Source: Campylobacterales bacterium (lineage in GTDB: Bacteria; Campylobacterota; Campylobacteria; Campylobacterales; QNZT01). From it: DNA of 51,327 nucleotides. Both the position numbers and the translations under genes were made by a program. The notes under the pieces are model-generated. The model was not told the origin of the DNA. It saw only the letters and a program-made list of their open reading frames with translations, and did not search any database. This document shows positions 14,196 through 24,274 of the stretch, piece by piece; the stretch's first letter is position 1, and each line of letters opens with the position of its first letter. The stretch covers positions 1 through 51,327 of the forward strand of contig JAMOMC010000009.1 in assembly GCA_027068765.1 (NCBI GenBank), written 5' to 3'.

Positions 14196-15044
14196 ATGGA
14201 ATACGGCACAGATATACTCTCACTTTTACAATCATTTGAGCTTCAAAGGGTAGCTTGGCTTAAAAAATTTGGCTTAATTGCTTTAATTGTAGTTTTGCTT
14301 AATATACTTTTTTTTATAAAATTTCGCTCAAATTTTCTCCCTTCACTTCTGTTTGGATTTATCATATTGGTTGGTAGTTATTATATTTTAAATACAAAGT
14401 ATAAAAAACAGCTACAAAATGCTCTAATCCCAAAATTAATTGAAAAAGTAGACCCGAATTTTAGGTGGGAAAAAGATAAAAAAATTGATATTGAACTTTT
14501 AAATAGATTAAAGATTTTCTCTCATAAGATTGAGACTATCACAAGTGATGGAGAAGTTATTTTACAAGATGCAGGAAAAAAAGTGAACTTATCTTTTGTT
14601 ACATTAGAGAGCATGAAGATAGATACAGAGGAGGGTGAACACTTTACAAAAAGATTTGATGGTTTGATAATAGAGTTAAAACTTGGTAAAAATTATAATC
14701 AAAAATATCTATTAGGAGAGGGTGAAAAAAGGGCAGAGTTTGAGGCAGGAGACTATATAAACCCTCCTTATATGGGGTTAAAATTTGTTGGCAGTTTTGG
14801 TGACTTTTCTCTTTATTCAGAAGATGGAGAGAGTAGGTTAGAAGATACTATTGTTCAAAAGCTAATAGAATTTAAAAAAGAGAATAAAAAAGATTTCTGG
14901 GCAATATTTGAAAAAGATAGAGTTTATATATTGGTTGATGATATGCATAATACTCTAGAGTTCTCACTATTTCAAACTTTAGAAACTCAAAATTTTATAT
15001 TGGAATATGTAAAGCTTTTAAAAAATGTTAAAAAATTAATCTAA
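14196..15044 (+). CDS. DUF3137-type membrane-anchored protein
   Basis: The protein has 282 residues with two membrane segments near the N-terminus (about 26-43 and 50-68), then a soluble C-terminal domain. The stretch FDGLIIELKLGKNYNQKYLL and the later two-domain beta-rich region recall the DUF3137 family, whose function is unknown. No catalytic motif is visible. AGGAG at 14184-14188 lies 7 bases before the ATG, partly in a hairpin. Its stop overlaps the converging gamma carbonic anhydrase gene by 4 bases. Confidence 0.7.
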   Translation: MEYGTDILSLLQSFELQRVAWLKKFGLIALIVVLLNILFFIKFRSNFLPSLLFGFIILVGSYYILNTKYKKQLQNALIPKLIEKVDPNFRWEKDKKIDIELLNRLKIFSHKIETITSDGEVILQDAGKKVNLSFVTLESMKIDTEEGEHFTKRFDGLIIELKLGKNYNQKYLLGEGEKRAEFEAGDYINPPYMGLKFVGSFGDFSLYSEDGESRLEDTIVQKLIEFKKENKKDFWAIFEKDRVYILVDDMHNTLEFSLFQTLETQNFILEYVKLLKNVKKLI

Positions 15045-15565
15045 TTATAACTATTTTTAAAACTAACATATCTTTTTGAAGATGCATAAAGCTCTTTTAT
15101 CTCTTTTTCATTTAGCTCTCGTACGACTTTTGCAGGTGAACCCATAATAAGGCTTCTTGGAGGAAAAATTTTATTTTTAGTCACTAAACTTCCTGCTCCT
15201 ACTATCGACTCCTCTCCAATTACAGCACCATCTAAAATTGTAGCACTCATGCCGATTAAACAAGCATTTTTAATTTCACATCCGTGAAGCATGACTCTAT
15301 GTCCAATTGTAACATCATCACCGATAATTGTAGGGTTTCCATCACTCTTATCCTCTTTTTTATAGTGAGTCACATGTACCATGCTTAAGTCCTGGACACT
15401 TACACGATTTCCAATAACAATCTTATGAACATCACCTCTTATAACTGTACCAAACCAGATAGAACAATCCTCTCCAAGAGTTACATCTCCTATCACATCC
15501 GCACTTGGAGCTATCCAACTGTTTTTTCCTATTTTTGGTTTTAAATCTTTATAATTTAGTATCAT
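15041..15565 (-). CDS. gamma-class carbonic anhydrase family protein
   Basis: This 174-residue left-handed beta-helix protein belongs to the gamma carbonic anhydrase/YrdA group. The metal-binding histidines are visible in VHVTHYKK (about 69-72) and in GHRVMLHGC (about 88-96). Hexapeptide repeats run from residue 10 to 140, followed by a C-terminal helix ([18 protein letters not shown]). It may hydrate CO2 or be an acyltransferase-like relative; many YrdA-type members lack strong activity. Its ATG overlaps the end of ppk by 4 bases (ATGA), so the two are translationally coupled. Confidence 0.88.
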   Translation of the reverse strand: MILNYKDLKPKIGKNSWIAPSADVIGDVTLGEDCSIWFGTVIRGDVHKIVIGNRVSVQDLSMVHVTHYKKEDKSDGNPTIIGDDVTIGHRVMLHGCEIKNACLIGMSATILDGAVIGEESIVGAGSLVTKNKIFPPRSLIMGSPAKVVRELNEKEIKELYASSKRYVSFKNSYN

Positions 15566-17655
15566 TTGAATATCTTCTTTATTTTTGTTTGTCTATTTAT
15601 CTCTGTATTTTTTGTATTTGCTTTATATATTTTGTTGATATAGCTTTCTAAGTAAGTTTGAGAATCTATACTTTTTGTATCTTTGTCTCTTTCAATTATC
15701 TTATAGCTATCATCGCTTTGAAGCTCCCAAGAGAGTTCATTGTCATTGATTTGTAGATTTAGAAGATCTTTTATTTTTGAAGATAGTTCTTCATCATATA
15801 TAGGAATCATCAACTCAAATCTCTTTTCAAGATTTCTTGGCATCCAATCAGCACTAGATATAAAAGTTCCAGGAGTTTGATTTTTGAAGTAAAAAATTCT
15901 TGAGTGTTCTAGATATTTTCCTATTATTGACTTTACTCTTATGTTTTCACTTGCCCCTTTAATTCCAGGCTTTAAACAGCAAATACCTCTTATGATAAGG
16001 TCAATTTCAACACCTTCATTTGAAGCTTTATAGAGTGCTTTTATGACGTCTGCATCTACAAGTGAATTCATTTTTGCGATAATTCTACCACTACTCTTTT
16101 TCTCTCTCTCCATCTTTATCATATCAAGCAGAGACTCTTTCATCTGAAATGGTGACATTTTAAGATTGTTTAATTTTTTATTTTTTGAAAAACCTGTTAG
16201 GATATGAAAAAATGTAATAGAGTCAGCTCGAAACTCTGATCTTGATGTAAAGTAGCTTATATCTGTGTAGATTTTTGCAGTTGTTTCGTTGTAATTTCCT
16301 GTTGAGAAGTGTAGATAAATTTTGAGTTTATCATTACTTTTTCTTATGACTTGAGCAATTTTTGCATGCACTTTAAACCCTGGAATTCCATATATCACAT
16401 GGGCTCCTGACTCCTCTAGTGCTTTTGCCCAGATAAGATTGTTCTCTTCATCAAATCTAGCTTTTAACTCTACCATTGCAGTTACTTGTTTGCCATTATT
16501 AGCTGCATCTATGAGTGCTTGGACTATGGGAGAGTTTTTACCAACACGATAGAGTGTCATTCTGATAGAGAGAACTTTAGGGTCTTTTGCCGCACTTTGG
16601 ATAAAAGAGACAACAGGATCAAAACTCTCAAAGGGTTGCATAATCATAACATCTTGGCGATCTAAAATCTTAAAGATTGAGCCATCTTTATTAAAAGGAG
16701 GGAGAGAGCGAGGTTGAAACATTGGTGCATTTAGGTGAGAAAATTCTTTATTTGAGATGATATTCCATAAAGCACTTAGATTTAGAGGAATATCATAATC
16801 ATATATATCCTCTTCATCTATATCAAGATGCAAGATTAAAAAATCCAAAAGTGCTTTATCGCAGTTTTTCTCAATCTCTAATCTAACAAATGCCCCTTTT
16901 TTTCTCCTTCTTAAACCCTGTTCAAGAATCTCCATAAAGTCATCAGCTTCTTCCTCTTCAATAACAATATCAGCATTTCTAGTAACCCTAAATGTAGTCG
17001 CCGCCAAGATATCATAGCCAGGAAAAATATCATCTGCATGTTCTCTAACCAAAGAGTCAAGTGTGATATAGATACCATTTCCAATATTTACAAAACGAGG
17101 TAAAAGTCTAGGTATCCTAATCATTGCAAACTTTGTAATTTGACTATCTTCGTTATCTTGTAATTTTACAGCAAGTGAGAGTGAGAGGTTGTTTAGAGGT
17201 GGAAATGGATGAGTTGCATCTACAGCTATTGGTATTATAACTGGGAATATATTCTCATAAAAAAATTCATCTGCACTCTTTTTTAGCTCTTCATTTAACT
17301 CATTGTAACCCAATATATGAAGATTTGTACTTTTTAATTTTGAGACTATATCTTTGTAGTTTCTCTCTAAAATAGATTTTTCATCCGCAATATATGAGTG
17401 AATCGCAGCTAATTGTTCTTTTGGAGTCATCTTATCTTGACCTGTTGTAGGTACTCTTGCTGAGTATAACTCTTGAAGTCCTGCCACTCTTATCATATAA
17501 AACTCATCTAAATTTGTGGAGTAGATAGCGATAAACTTTAGTTTTTCTAAGAGTGGATTTGACTCTTTTTGACTTTGGCATAGTACACGAGAGTTAAACT
17601 GAAGCCAAGAGAGCTCTCTATTTATATAAAGTTCTGGTCTGTTTAAGTCACTCAT
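15562..17655 (-). CDS. ppk: polyphosphate kinase 1
   Basis: PPK1 makes inorganic polyphosphate from ATP at the inner face of the membrane. The 697-residue length is normal. The N-terminal domain starts [19 protein letters not shown], typical of PPK1. The phospholipase-D-like catalytic domains carry the autophosphorylated histidine in [13 protein letters not shown] (H near 449) and the second conserved histidine in EHSRIFYF (near 584). A glutamate-rich patch (EEEEADD) lies near residue 237. The gene is read divergently from the aldehyde dehydrogenase gene, from a promoter that forms one half of a 25-bp inverted repeat. Confidence 0.95.
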   Translation of the reverse strand: MSDLNRPELYINRELSWLQFNSRVLCQSQKESNPLLEKLKFIAIYSTNLDEFYMIRVAGLQELYSARVPTTGQDKMTPKEQLAAIHSYIADEKSILERNYKDIVSKLKSTNLHILGYNELNEELKKSADEFFYENIFPVIIPIAVDATHPFPPLNNLSLSLAVKLQDNEDSQITKFAMIRIPRLLPRFVNIGNGIYITLDSLVREHADDIFPGYDILAATTFRVTRNADIVIEEEEADDFMEILEQGLRRRKKGAFVRLEIEKNCDKALLDFLILHLDIDEEDIYDYDIPLNLSALWNIISNKEFSHLNAPMFQPRSLPPFNKDGSIFKILDRQDVMIMQPFESFDPVVSFIQSAAKDPKVLSIRMTLYRVGKNSPIVQALIDAANNGKQVTAMVELKARFDEENNLIWAKALEESGAHVIYGIPGFKVHAKIAQVIRKSNDKLKIYLHFSTGNYNETTAKIYTDISYFTSRSEFRADSITFFHILTGFSKNKKLNNLKMSPFQMKESLLDMIKMEREKKSSGRIIAKMNSLVDADVIKALYKASNEGVEIDLIIRGICCLKPGIKGASENIRVKSIIGKYLEHSRIFYFKNQTPGTFISSADWMPRNLEKRFELMIPIYDEELSSKIKDLLNLQINDNELSWELQSDDSYKIIERDKDTKSIDSQTYLESYINKIYKANTKNTEINRQTKIKKIFK

Positions 17656-17682
17656 AATTTTCCTTATATAATTTTAATTAAC

Positions 17683-17749
17683 TTATTATAGCAAATATTT
17701 TATAATTTTTTAATATTATTAGATAATTATAAAATATTTGCTATAATAA
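17683..17749. promoter_or_regulatory. 25-bp perfect inverted repeat with mirrored extended -10 promoters
   Basis: Bases 17683-17707 are the exact complement of 17725-17749, with a 17-base AT loop. Each arm contains TTTGCTATAATAA reading outward, that is a TGN-TATAAT extended -10 element: 17742-17747 on the plus strand for the aldehyde dehydrogenase gene and 17685-17690 on the minus strand for ppk. No good -35 is seen on either side. A shared regulator or cruciform could control both promoters together. Confidence 0.7.
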
Positions 17750-17825
17750 AAACTTAAAAAATAGAGGTTTAAAGATAAGTTTTTATTATCTTTTTAATGA
17801 AATTATAAATTTTAAGGAACATCAC

Positions 17826-19322
17826 ATGGCATACGACAGACCGCAGTTTTTAGAGGAATATGATAATTTTATAGGTGGAGAGTTTGTAGCTCCAACAGAT
17901 GGAAAATATTTTGAAAAATTTTCGCCAATTGACAATAAACTAATGGCAAAAGTAGCACAATCAAATAAGAAAGATATTGATTTGGCAGTTGCTGCTGGAT
18001 GGGATGCATTTGAGAGTTGGGGGAAGAGTTCAGTTGCCTCAAGATCTGCTGTTTTAAATAAAATTGCAGATGTGATGGAGGCAAATCTTGAAGCTCTTGC
18101 AGTTTGTGAATCTTGGGATAATGGCAAGGCTATTCGAGAGACTATAAATGCTGATCTTCCTTTGGCGATTGATCATTATAGATACTTTGCATCTGTGATT
18201 CGTGGAGAATCTGGAAGTGTGAGTGATTTGGATGCAAATACTGTATCTATGGAAATTCATGAGCCTTTAGGTGTTGTTGGGCAGATTATTCCTTGGAATT
18301 TTCCTCTTTTGATGGCAGCTTGGAAAGTTGCTCCTGCTATCGCTGCTGGAAATTGTGTGGTTTTAAAACCAGCTGAGCAGACACCTATCTCTATTTTGGT
18401 GATGATGGATTTAATCAAAGATGTTGTACCAAAAGGTGTTATAAATGTTGTAAATGGGTTTGGATTAGAAGCTGGAAAACCATTAGCTACACACCCAGAT
18501 ATAAGAAAGATAGGCTTTACAGGTGAGACAACTACAGGACGACTCATAATGCAGTATGCATCTGAAAATATCATACCAGTTACACTAGAATTAGGTGGTA
18601 AATCTCCAAATATTTTCTTTGAGAGTGTCTGTGATAAAGATGATGAGTTTTTAGATAAAGCGATAGAGGGTTTAGTGCTGTTTGCATTTAATCAAGGTGA
18701 AGTTTGTACTTGTCCATCTCGTGCTTTAATTCAAGAGAGCATCTATGATAAGTTTATGGAAAAATGTCTAAAGAGAATTGAAGCTATCAAGATGGGTGAT
18801 CCGATGGAGAGTGATACCATGATGGGTGCTCAAGCATCAAAAGAGCAGTATGAGAAAATTTTAAATTATATAGATATTGGAAAACAAGAGGGAGCCGAAC
18901 TCTTAATAGGCGGAACAAAGTTTGAAAATGAAGCACATCCTGAAGGTTTTTATATAAAGCCAACACTCTTTAAAGGTCACAATAAAATGAGAATTTTCCA
19001 AGAGGAGATTTTTGGTCCAGTTCTAAGTGTAACAACTTTTAAAGATGAAGATGAAGCTATGGAGATTGCAAATGATACTATCTATGGTCTAGGTGCTGGT
19101 GTTTGGTCTAGAGATGTGCATCAGGTTCAAAAATTCTCACGAGGAGTGGAAGCTGGAAGAATTTGGGTAAATTGCTATCATGCTTATCCAGCTCATGCCT
19201 CATTTGGAGGATACAAAAAATCAGGAATAGGAAGAGAGACACATATGATGATGTTAAATAACTATAGACACACCAAAAATGTACTAACTTCTTATGATAA
19301 AAATGCTTTAGGCTTTTTCTAA
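17826..19322 (+). CDS. NAD(P)-dependent aldehyde dehydrogenase, AldB/ExaC type
   Basis: This 498-residue cytoplasmic enzyme oxidises an aldehyde, probably acetaldehyde, to the acid. The nucleotide-binding stretch [18 protein letters not shown], the general-base glutamate in LELGGKSPN (E255) and the catalytic cysteine in GEVCTCPSR (C294) are all present. The C-terminal [19 protein letters not shown] is typical of the AldB branch. A DUF779 gene follows with no gap, a pairing known for acetaldehyde dehydrogenases. AAGGA lies upstream of the ATG; the promoter is in the inverted repeat shared with ppk. Confidence 0.93.
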   Translation: MAYDRPQFLEEYDNFIGGEFVAPTDGKYFEKFSPIDNKLMAKVAQSNKKDIDLAVAAGWDAFESWGKSSVASRSAVLNKIADVMEANLEALAVCESWDNGKAIRETINADLPLAIDHYRYFASVIRGESGSVSDLDANTVSMEIHEPLGVVGQIIPWNFPLLMAAWKVAPAIAAGNCVVLKPAEQTPISILVMMDLIKDVVPKGVINVVNGFGLEAGKPLATHPDIRKIGFTGETTTGRLIMQYASENIIPVTLELGGKSPNIFFESVCDKDDEFLDKAIEGLVLFAFNQGEVCTCPSRALIQESIYDKFMEKCLKRIEAIKMGDPMESDTMMGAQASKEQYEKILNYIDIGKQEGAELLIGGTKFENEAHPEGFYIKPTLFKGHNKMRIFQEEIFGPVLSVTTFKDEDEAMEIANDTIYGLGAGVWSRDVHQVQKFSRGVEAGRIWVNCYHAYPAHASFGGYKKSGIGRETHMMMLNNYRHTKNVLTSYDKNALGFF

Positions 19323-19691
19323 ATGCCAACAAGCAGAGTTGATGTGACCTCTAAAGCAAAAGAGGTGATAGATAAGCTAAGAGATGCACACGGTGAGCTT
19401 ATCTTTCACCAAAGTGGAGGATGTTGTGATGGTACAGCTGTGATGTGCTTTTCAAAAGATGAATTTATGCTAGGAGGAAGGGATCTTAAAATTGGAAATA
19501 TTAACGGTTGTGATTTCTATATGGCAGAAGATCAGTTTGAATATACAAAACATTCACATATAACTATAGATGTAGAGGAGGGGAGAGGTTCTGGTTTTTC
19601 ACTTGAAACCTCTTTGGGGTTTAGGTTTATCACAATATCTAGACTTTTTACAGATGAAGAGATGCAAAATTTAGAAGAGATCCAGATATAG
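19323..19691 (+). CDS. DUF779 protein, partner of aldehyde dehydrogenase
   Basis: The protein has 122 residues and starts with ATG immediately after the aldehyde dehydrogenase stop. The family is recognised by HQSGGCCDGTAVMCF near residues 29-43 and by FSLETSLGFRF near the C-terminus. DUF779 genes regularly follow or fuse to AldB-type aldehyde dehydrogenases; their biochemical role is not established. The GGCCDG cysteines suggest metal or redox chemistry, which is inference. Confidence 0.9.
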   Translation: MPTSRVDVTSKAKEVIDKLRDAHGELIFHQSGGCCDGTAVMCFSKDEFMLGGRDLKIGNINGCDFYMAEDQFEYTKHSHITIDVEEGRGSGFSLETSLGFRFITISRLFTDEEMQNLEEIQI

Positions 19692-19919
19692 AAAATCAAC
19701 ATAGATTTAAGTGCTTGCGGTAACGATACTATTATTATAATTCACTTAGTTTTGATTTGGATATAGCATTGATCGAGTTAAAAGGGCATACTTCTTTTCA
19801 GACTATAGATTTAATTTCACATGACAATAGGAGAAGATATAGTTGATGTAGTAATAGTGATAATATATTTTGTAGAGAATATATATTATGTTAACCAATA
19901 CATGCAGCAATAAAGAGAA
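19692..19919. other. intergenic region between DUF779 gene and mnmE
   Basis: There is no intact gene in these 228 bases between converging genes. A 40-codon open frame with plausible composition (19724-19846, reading DLDIALIELKG in part) lacks an ATG and a ribosome binding site and may be a gene remnant. No strong hairpin terminator is seen. Confidence 0.45.
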
Positions 19920-21263
19920 TTACTTCCCAAGACAAAAACTTCCAAACATCTTATCTAGTATCTCATCTCTCTCAAATACCTTTGTTATTGATGAGATGTG
20001 ATAAATCGCTTCGTTTAGATTATAAGAGAAAATCTCCAACTCACCACTTTTTAAAAAAGCAAATGAGTCATTTATAAATTTTAGTGAATTACAAACAGCA
20101 TCCACTTGTCTTTTGCTTATTAAGATTAAATCATCTGCAGAACTCTTTTGATTAAGCAAAGTAGCTAATCTCTCAATTAAAATTTCTACGCTCTCTTTGC
20201 AACTAAGCGTTAAAGGAGAAAAAATCTCTATCTCTTTTGTATTAAACTCTTGAACTAGATCACTTTTATTTATAACCACAATAATCTCTTTAGAAGAGTT
20301 AAACTCTTTTAGAAGTTTTACTATCTTTTCATCATTGAAATCTTTTTCTAAACTTCCATCAAAAAGTGCTATAACGATATCTGAACTCTCTATAGCAAGA
20401 AGTGATTTTTTTATGCCAATTTTTTCAACTATCTCATCAGCTTCTCTAATCCCCGCGGTATCAACAAATTTTACAAGATGTGTGCCGATTTTTAAACTCT
20501 CTTCAACTGTATCTCTTGTTGTTCCTGCAACTTCACTTATAATCGCCCTATCGTATCTTAAAAGAGCATTTAAAAGTGAGCTTTTTCCTACATTTGGCTT
20601 ACCAATCAAAGAGACTTTAAACCCATCAATCAGCCCTTCTCTACTCTTTGAACCTTCTAATGTTGTATCTAATATATCTCTTATAGTTATAAGTTTTTCT
20701 TCTATTTGTTTTTGAAGGTCTTTTGGTAAATCCTCCTCTGCATAATCGATATTTACCTCGACATATGCAACTATTTCGATAAGTTTATCTCTTAAATCAT
20801 CTACAAATCTTTGAAGCTCTCCTGTTAACTGTCTTGAGAGTATTCTAGCTGCATCTTCACTTTTGCTCTCAATTAATTTTGCAGCAGCTTCTGCTCTTGT
20901 TAAGTCTATTCTGCCATTTAATACAGCTCTTTTTGTAAACTCTCCAGCTTTTGCTAATATCGCTCCCTCTTCTAAGCAAGCATCTATGATTTTGGAAGAC
21001 GAAATCATCCCGCCATGGCATTGAAACTCTACAACATCCTCACAAGTAAAACTATGAGGAGCTTTAAAATATATCACAATTGCTTCGTCAATTATCTCAT
21101 TTTTTGATGTGTATAGATTTGTAAGAGTTGCATATCGGAGTTTAAATGAAGATTTTTTTGTTATTTTTTTTGCAATCTCTAAAGATTTGTCACCACTTAA
21201 TCGAACAATGCTAATCCCCCCTACTCCATAAGCTGTGCTAATTGCACATATTGTTTCATTTAT
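19920..21263 (-). CDS. mnmE: tRNA modification GTPase MnmE (apparent ATA start)
   Basis: MnmE, with MnmG, modifies the wobble uridine of certain tRNAs. The reading frame gives 447 residues if started at ATA (21261-21263), matching the family length. The N-terminus after the start is NETICAISTAYGVGGISIVR, the conserved MnmE beginning. The G1 loop GKPNVGKS lies at 221-228, the G3 region DTAG follows, and the protein ends FCLGK, the CxGK tail needed for catalysis. The first GTG in frame (21077) would remove the first 62 residues, including the formyl-tetrahydrofolate-binding fold, so it cannot be the real start. An ATG at 21257 is out of frame. The start overlaps the jag stop by 2 bases, the usual coupling. 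Either ATA is used or one base is wrong. Confidence 0.92.
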   Translation of the reverse strand: MNETICAISTAYGVGGISIVRLSGDKSLEIAKKITKKSSFKLRYATLTNLYTSKNEIIDEAIVIYFKAPHSFTCEDVVEFQCHGGMISSSKIIDACLEEGAILAKAGEFTKRAVLNGRIDLTRAEAAAKLIESKSEDAARILSRQLTGELQRFVDDLRDKLIEIVAYVEVNIDYAEEDLPKDLQKQIEEKLITIRDILDTTLEGSKSREGLIDGFKVSLIGKPNVGKSSLLNALLRYDRAIISEVAGTTRDTVEESLKIGTHLVKFVDTAGIREADEIVEKIGIKKSLLAIESSDIVIALFDGSLEKDFNDEKIVKLLKEFNSSKEIIVVINKSDLVQEFNTKEIEIFSPLTLSCKESVEILIERLATLLNQKSSADDLILISKRQVDAVCNSLKFINDSFAFLKSGELEIFSYNLNEAIYHISSITKVFERDEILDKMFGSFCLGK

Positions 21264-21967
21264 GAATTAGCCTTTCTAAACTCATTTACGATAACAATTT
21301 TCCTACCATCTCTTAGTGTTCTAATTGCTACATACTTGTCAGGATAAGTTTTTCTTAGATCTTCTAGGGCGATTTTTACTAGAATTCCATCTAAGGGTTT
21401 TGTTTGTGCTTTTGAGTTTGAATCAACTCTCTCTTTTATCCCTATTAAATACTTCTCAATCATCTCTTTTTGATTTTTGAGAAACTCAGCAATTTCAAGT
21501 GAAATATTGAGGTTGTATTTGATTTTTATCCAGTTATGAAGAGCATATGAGAGTGCTTTATATCTATATCCCTCTTTCCCAATTAAAAGTGCCACATCTT
21601 CACCATCTATCTTTATATATAAATCATCCCCATCAAGTCTAAGCTCAACTAATTCAACATTAAAACAGCTTGCATCTAGTAGTTTGTTTATCCCCTCTTT
21701 TATCTCATATTTTATCTTATTTTCATCTTTTTGACTAGAATTGTCTTCTTCTTTCTTCTCAAATTTTGGTTCACTTTTTATCTTGGATGCTTTTTGTTTT
21801 TCACCTTTTAGATAAACTTCTATAATTGCATCTTTACTAAACATTCCTAAAAAACCTGAGCTTGCATTTTGAACTATCTCAATATCCAAATCAATGATAG
21901 AAACATTTAACTCCTTTGAGGCTTCTATATAAGCCTCATCCAGTGTTTTAGCACTAACTCTCAACAT
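21260..21967 (-). CDS. jag: Jag/KhpB RNA-binding protein
   Basis: This 235-residue RNA-binding protein has an N-terminal Jag_N domain (about 1-55, with SGFLGMFSKDAI), a charged lysine/glutamate linker (56-90), a KH domain (about 95-165, with LLIGKEGYRYKALSYAL) and an R3H domain at the C-terminus (175-235). It is encoded in the conserved yidC-jag-mnmE order. The ATG overlaps the yidC 3' end by 14 bases, so expression is coupled. Jag/KhpB binds RNA and affects division and envelope growth in other bacteria; the role here is inferred from the family. Confidence 0.9.
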   Translation of the reverse strand: MLRVSAKTLDEAYIEASKELNVSIIDLDIEIVQNASSGFLGMFSKDAIIEVYLKGEKQKASKIKSEPKFEKKEEDNSSQKDENKIKYEIKEGINKLLDASCFNVELVELRLDGDDLYIKIDGEDVALLIGKEGYRYKALSYALHNWIKIKYNLNISLEIAEFLKNQKEMIEKYLIGIKERVDSNSKAQTKPLDGILVKIALEDLRKTYPDKYVAIRTLRDGRKIVIVNEFRKANS

Positions 21968-23594
21968 TGTTTACAGCTTCCTTTCTCGCTTTCTCTTTAT
22001 CAAAAATTGAGTTTACATAATATTGTTGTGCTACTGAAAAGAGGTTGTTCACAAACCAGTATAGAGTAAGTCCAGCTGGAAATGTCATGAAGAAAAATGT
22101 AAAGATAATTGGTAAAAATCTCATAATTTTTTCTTGCATTGGGTCTGTGAAGTTTGTTGGTGTGATTCTTTGTTGCCAGTACATTGAAGCACCCATCAAA
22201 ATTGGAAGTACAAAGTATGGATCCATAACTGAAAGATCAGTATACCAGCCAATCCACTCAGCATGTTTTAACTCAATTGAGTTTAACAAAACTCTATAGA
22301 TTGCAAAAAATACTGGGATTTGAAGAAGCATAGGAAGACAACCACCCATTGGGTTTGCATTATTCTTTTTATAAAGCTCCATCATTTTAGCATTCATCTT
22401 CTGTGGCTCACCCTTGTGCTGTTTTTGAATCTCTTTTATTTTTGGACTAAGCTCTTTTAGGCGATTCATAGAGACCATACCTTTGTATGTCAAAGGATAA
22501 AGTACAAATCTTATAATTATTGTAATAGCAACAATTGACCAACCCCAATTACCTAAAATTGAATGAATATATTTTAAAAACAAAAACACAGGTTTTGCCA
22601 TAAATGTAAAAAATCCATACTCAATAGTATCAGTTAATCTAGGGTCAATTGAATGAAGTTTATCATACTCTTTTCCACCCATATAACCATCAAGTGTCAT
22701 ATTTTGATTTCCTTTTATAAAAGGAAGAGGTCTATCTTCACTATCTTTTGACATAAAAATATTTATACGGTTATCAAAACTATAAATTGTAGATGTGTAA
22801 TATTTATCATTTGATGATAAAATCGAAGCTCCCATAAAAACTTCATTACCTTCTGCATCTCCATCTTCAATTGTCTCAATTGTTCCATCTGACTTTACTA
22901 TCAGAGTTCCTTTAAATGTATACATGTCAGCTTCAATGTTTGGTCTAAAGCCAGGAGTTATGAAAAACTCATGTGGAGTTGTCAAAGAGATTTGTAGTTT
23001 GTATGTTCCATTGGAGTTAAAAGTTATCTTTTTTGTAATTTCAGTAACTGAAAGTTTCTGTTTTAATATAACTGTTTGTGAGTTATTTCCATCTAAATTT
23101 ATCTCTTTTATATCTGTTTCATAACTTTGTGAAAATGCTTCGTTATTTAGTGCTGCATCTTTAAATCGAATCTCCAAAGGCTTTAGATTAAACTCTGGTG
23201 ATACAAGATTTGGATAAGAGCCATCTTCATTTTTAAAATTCTCTTTTAAAACTTCATATTTTGAAATTCTTCCAAGCTCATCAATTGTAAGCTTATAATT
23301 TTTTGCATTTATCGTAGTTATCGTTTTTGCTCCACTTGGAACTATTGGAGATGCAATGTTTATTGGATTTGTGGTAGTCAAAGCTGTTTGATTTCCATTA
23401 GATGCAACTTGTGTTGTTGTACTCATGGGGGCTTGTATATTACTACTGTTTTGTGCATTTGTTTGTATAGTCTGATTTACATCAGCCAAAGCTTTTTTTT
23501 GTGGGGAAAAATAAAAATCCCAAACGATAAAAAATATAAAACTTAGTACTAAAGCTAGTACCATCCTCTGTGTTTGTGTTAAGTTGTCAATCAA
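21954..23594 (-). CDS. yidC: membrane protein insertase YidC
   Basis: YidC inserts and folds inner-membrane proteins, alone or with SecYEG. At 546 residues it has the Gram-negative layout: an N-terminal membrane segment (about 8-27), a linker, a large periplasmic beta domain (about 75-330), then the conserved insertase core with GWSIVAITIIIRFVLYPLT and GGCLPMLLQIPVFFAIYRVL, and further segments around 440-510. It follows yidD with an 8-base overlap. Together with rpmH, rnpA and yidD it makes the classical ribosome-membrane insertion cluster. Confidence 0.95.
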   Translation of the reverse strand: MIDNLTQTQRMVLALVLSFIFFIVWDFYFSPQKKALADVNQTIQTNAQNSSNIQAPMSTTTQVASNGNQTALTTTNPINIASPIVPSGAKTITTINAKNYKLTIDELGRISKYEVLKENFKNEDGSYPNLVSPEFNLKPLEIRFKDAALNNEAFSQSYETDIKEINLDGNNSQTVILKQKLSVTEITKKITFNSNGTYKLQISLTTPHEFFITPGFRPNIEADMYTFKGTLIVKSDGTIETIEDGDAEGNEVFMGASILSSNDKYYTSTIYSFDNRINIFMSKDSEDRPLPFIKGNQNMTLDGYMGGKEYDKLHSIDPRLTDTIEYGFFTFMAKPVFLFLKYIHSILGNWGWSIVAITIIIRFVLYPLTYKGMVSMNRLKELSPKIKEIQKQHKGEPQKMNAKMMELYKKNNANPMGGCLPMLLQIPVFFAIYRVLLNSIELKHAEWIGWYTDLSVMDPYFVLPILMGASMYWQQRITPTNFTDPMQEKIMRFLPIIFTFFFMTFPAGLTLYWFVNNLFSVAQQYYVNSIFDKEKARKEAVNNVES

Positions 23595-23937
23595 TTGTTT
23601 TTCCTTTGAATGTTTTGATTAGATAGTATTTATCACCATCTTTTGGGACAAGCCAAAATTCTACAATAAAACTGTTTTTACTTTTGTTATGAAGAGAAAC
23701 TTTTTTACTTTTTAAGCTCTTTTTTACAATAGGATAATCAATACCACCAATAAAAAGTTGATTGCATCTCAAAATTCTGGTAAATGTAAACCAAAATGCT
23801 TTAAAAATATTGTTTTTTTGAAATTGCCATTTTGCATACTCTGAACAAGTTGGATAAAACCTGCAACTTCCAAATCCAAGAAGTGTAAAAAATTTTTGGT
23901 AAAATTTTAAAAGTTTAAGAGATAAAGCTCTTATCAT
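23587..23937 (-). CDS. yidD: membrane protein insertion efficiency factor YidD
   Basis: This 116-residue protein is recognised by the cysteine-rich core GSCRFYPTCSEYA (about 23-35) and the RILRCNQLFIGGIDY motif. It is slightly longer than most YidD (about 70-90) because of a C-terminal lysine-rich extension. YidD sits at the inner membrane and helps YidC-dependent insertion. The ATG lies in the end of rnpA (23-base overlap), and the stop overlaps yidC. Confidence 0.92.
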   Translation of the reverse strand: MIRALSLKLLKFYQKFFTLLGFGSCRFYPTCSEYAKWQFQKNNIFKAFWFTFTRILRCNQLFIGGIDYPIVKKSLKSKKVSLHNKSKNSFIVEFWLVPKDGDKYYLIKTFKGKTID

Positions 23938-24274
23938 TTTTATATGCCCCTACCCTTTTAAATGCTTTTCGCATCTGTAATTCTAGTTTTTTAAAATCAC
24001 TCTCAAGTATCTCTTTTTTAGCTACAAATATATAAGTTCCACCACTTAAATTATCTCTAAAAGTAGCAAAAATAACACGAAGTCGTCTTTTTGCAAAGTT
24101 TCTTTTTACAGCATTTCCTACTTTTTTGCTTGCTGTAAAACCTACTTGTAGTTTGTCGGTCTTTTTGTAAAAAATAATAGCAGAGCTTAAATGCTCTTTT
24201 TTGCTATTGTTGTAAAAGTAATTAAATTGTTTTGCATTTTTTAAAGAGTTATACTCTTTTTTTAAACTGCTAAT
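23915..24274 (-). CDS. rnpA: ribonuclease P protein component (apparent ATT start)
   Basis: RnpA is the protein subunit of RNase P, which matures tRNA 5' ends. The frame encodes 119 residues with the signature [17 protein letters not shown] near the middle, preceded by VGFTASKK. No ATG, GTG or TTG lies in frame between the upstream stop and residue 90, so translation must start at a rare codon. ATT at 24272-24274, 9 bases after AAAGGG, gives the family-like beginning (M)[12 protein letters not shown]. It overlaps the end of rpmH by 13 bases, so it would be coupled to rpmH. The 3' end overlaps yidD. A standard start-codon search would miss this gene. Confidence 0.9.
   Translation of the reverse strand: MSSLKKEYNSLKNAKQFNYFYNNSKKEHLSSAIIFYKKTDKLQVGFTASKKVGNAVKRNFAKRRLRVIFATFRDNLSGGTYIFVAKKEILESDFKKLELQMRKAFKRVGAYKNDKSFIS

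Noticed and set aside
17822-18574. Several open frames antisense to the aldehyde dehydrogenase gene
   Set aside because: They lack ribosome binding sites, are poor in protein-like composition and mirror a clearly coding strand.
19920-21077. mnmE starting at GTG 21077 (385 residues)
   Set aside because: The upstream 61 codons encode the conserved MnmE N-terminus in the same frame, so the gene must start further upstream.
21223-21259. ATG at 21257-21259 as the mnmE start
   Set aside because: It is in another frame and meets TAG after 12 codons; its product does not look like MnmE.
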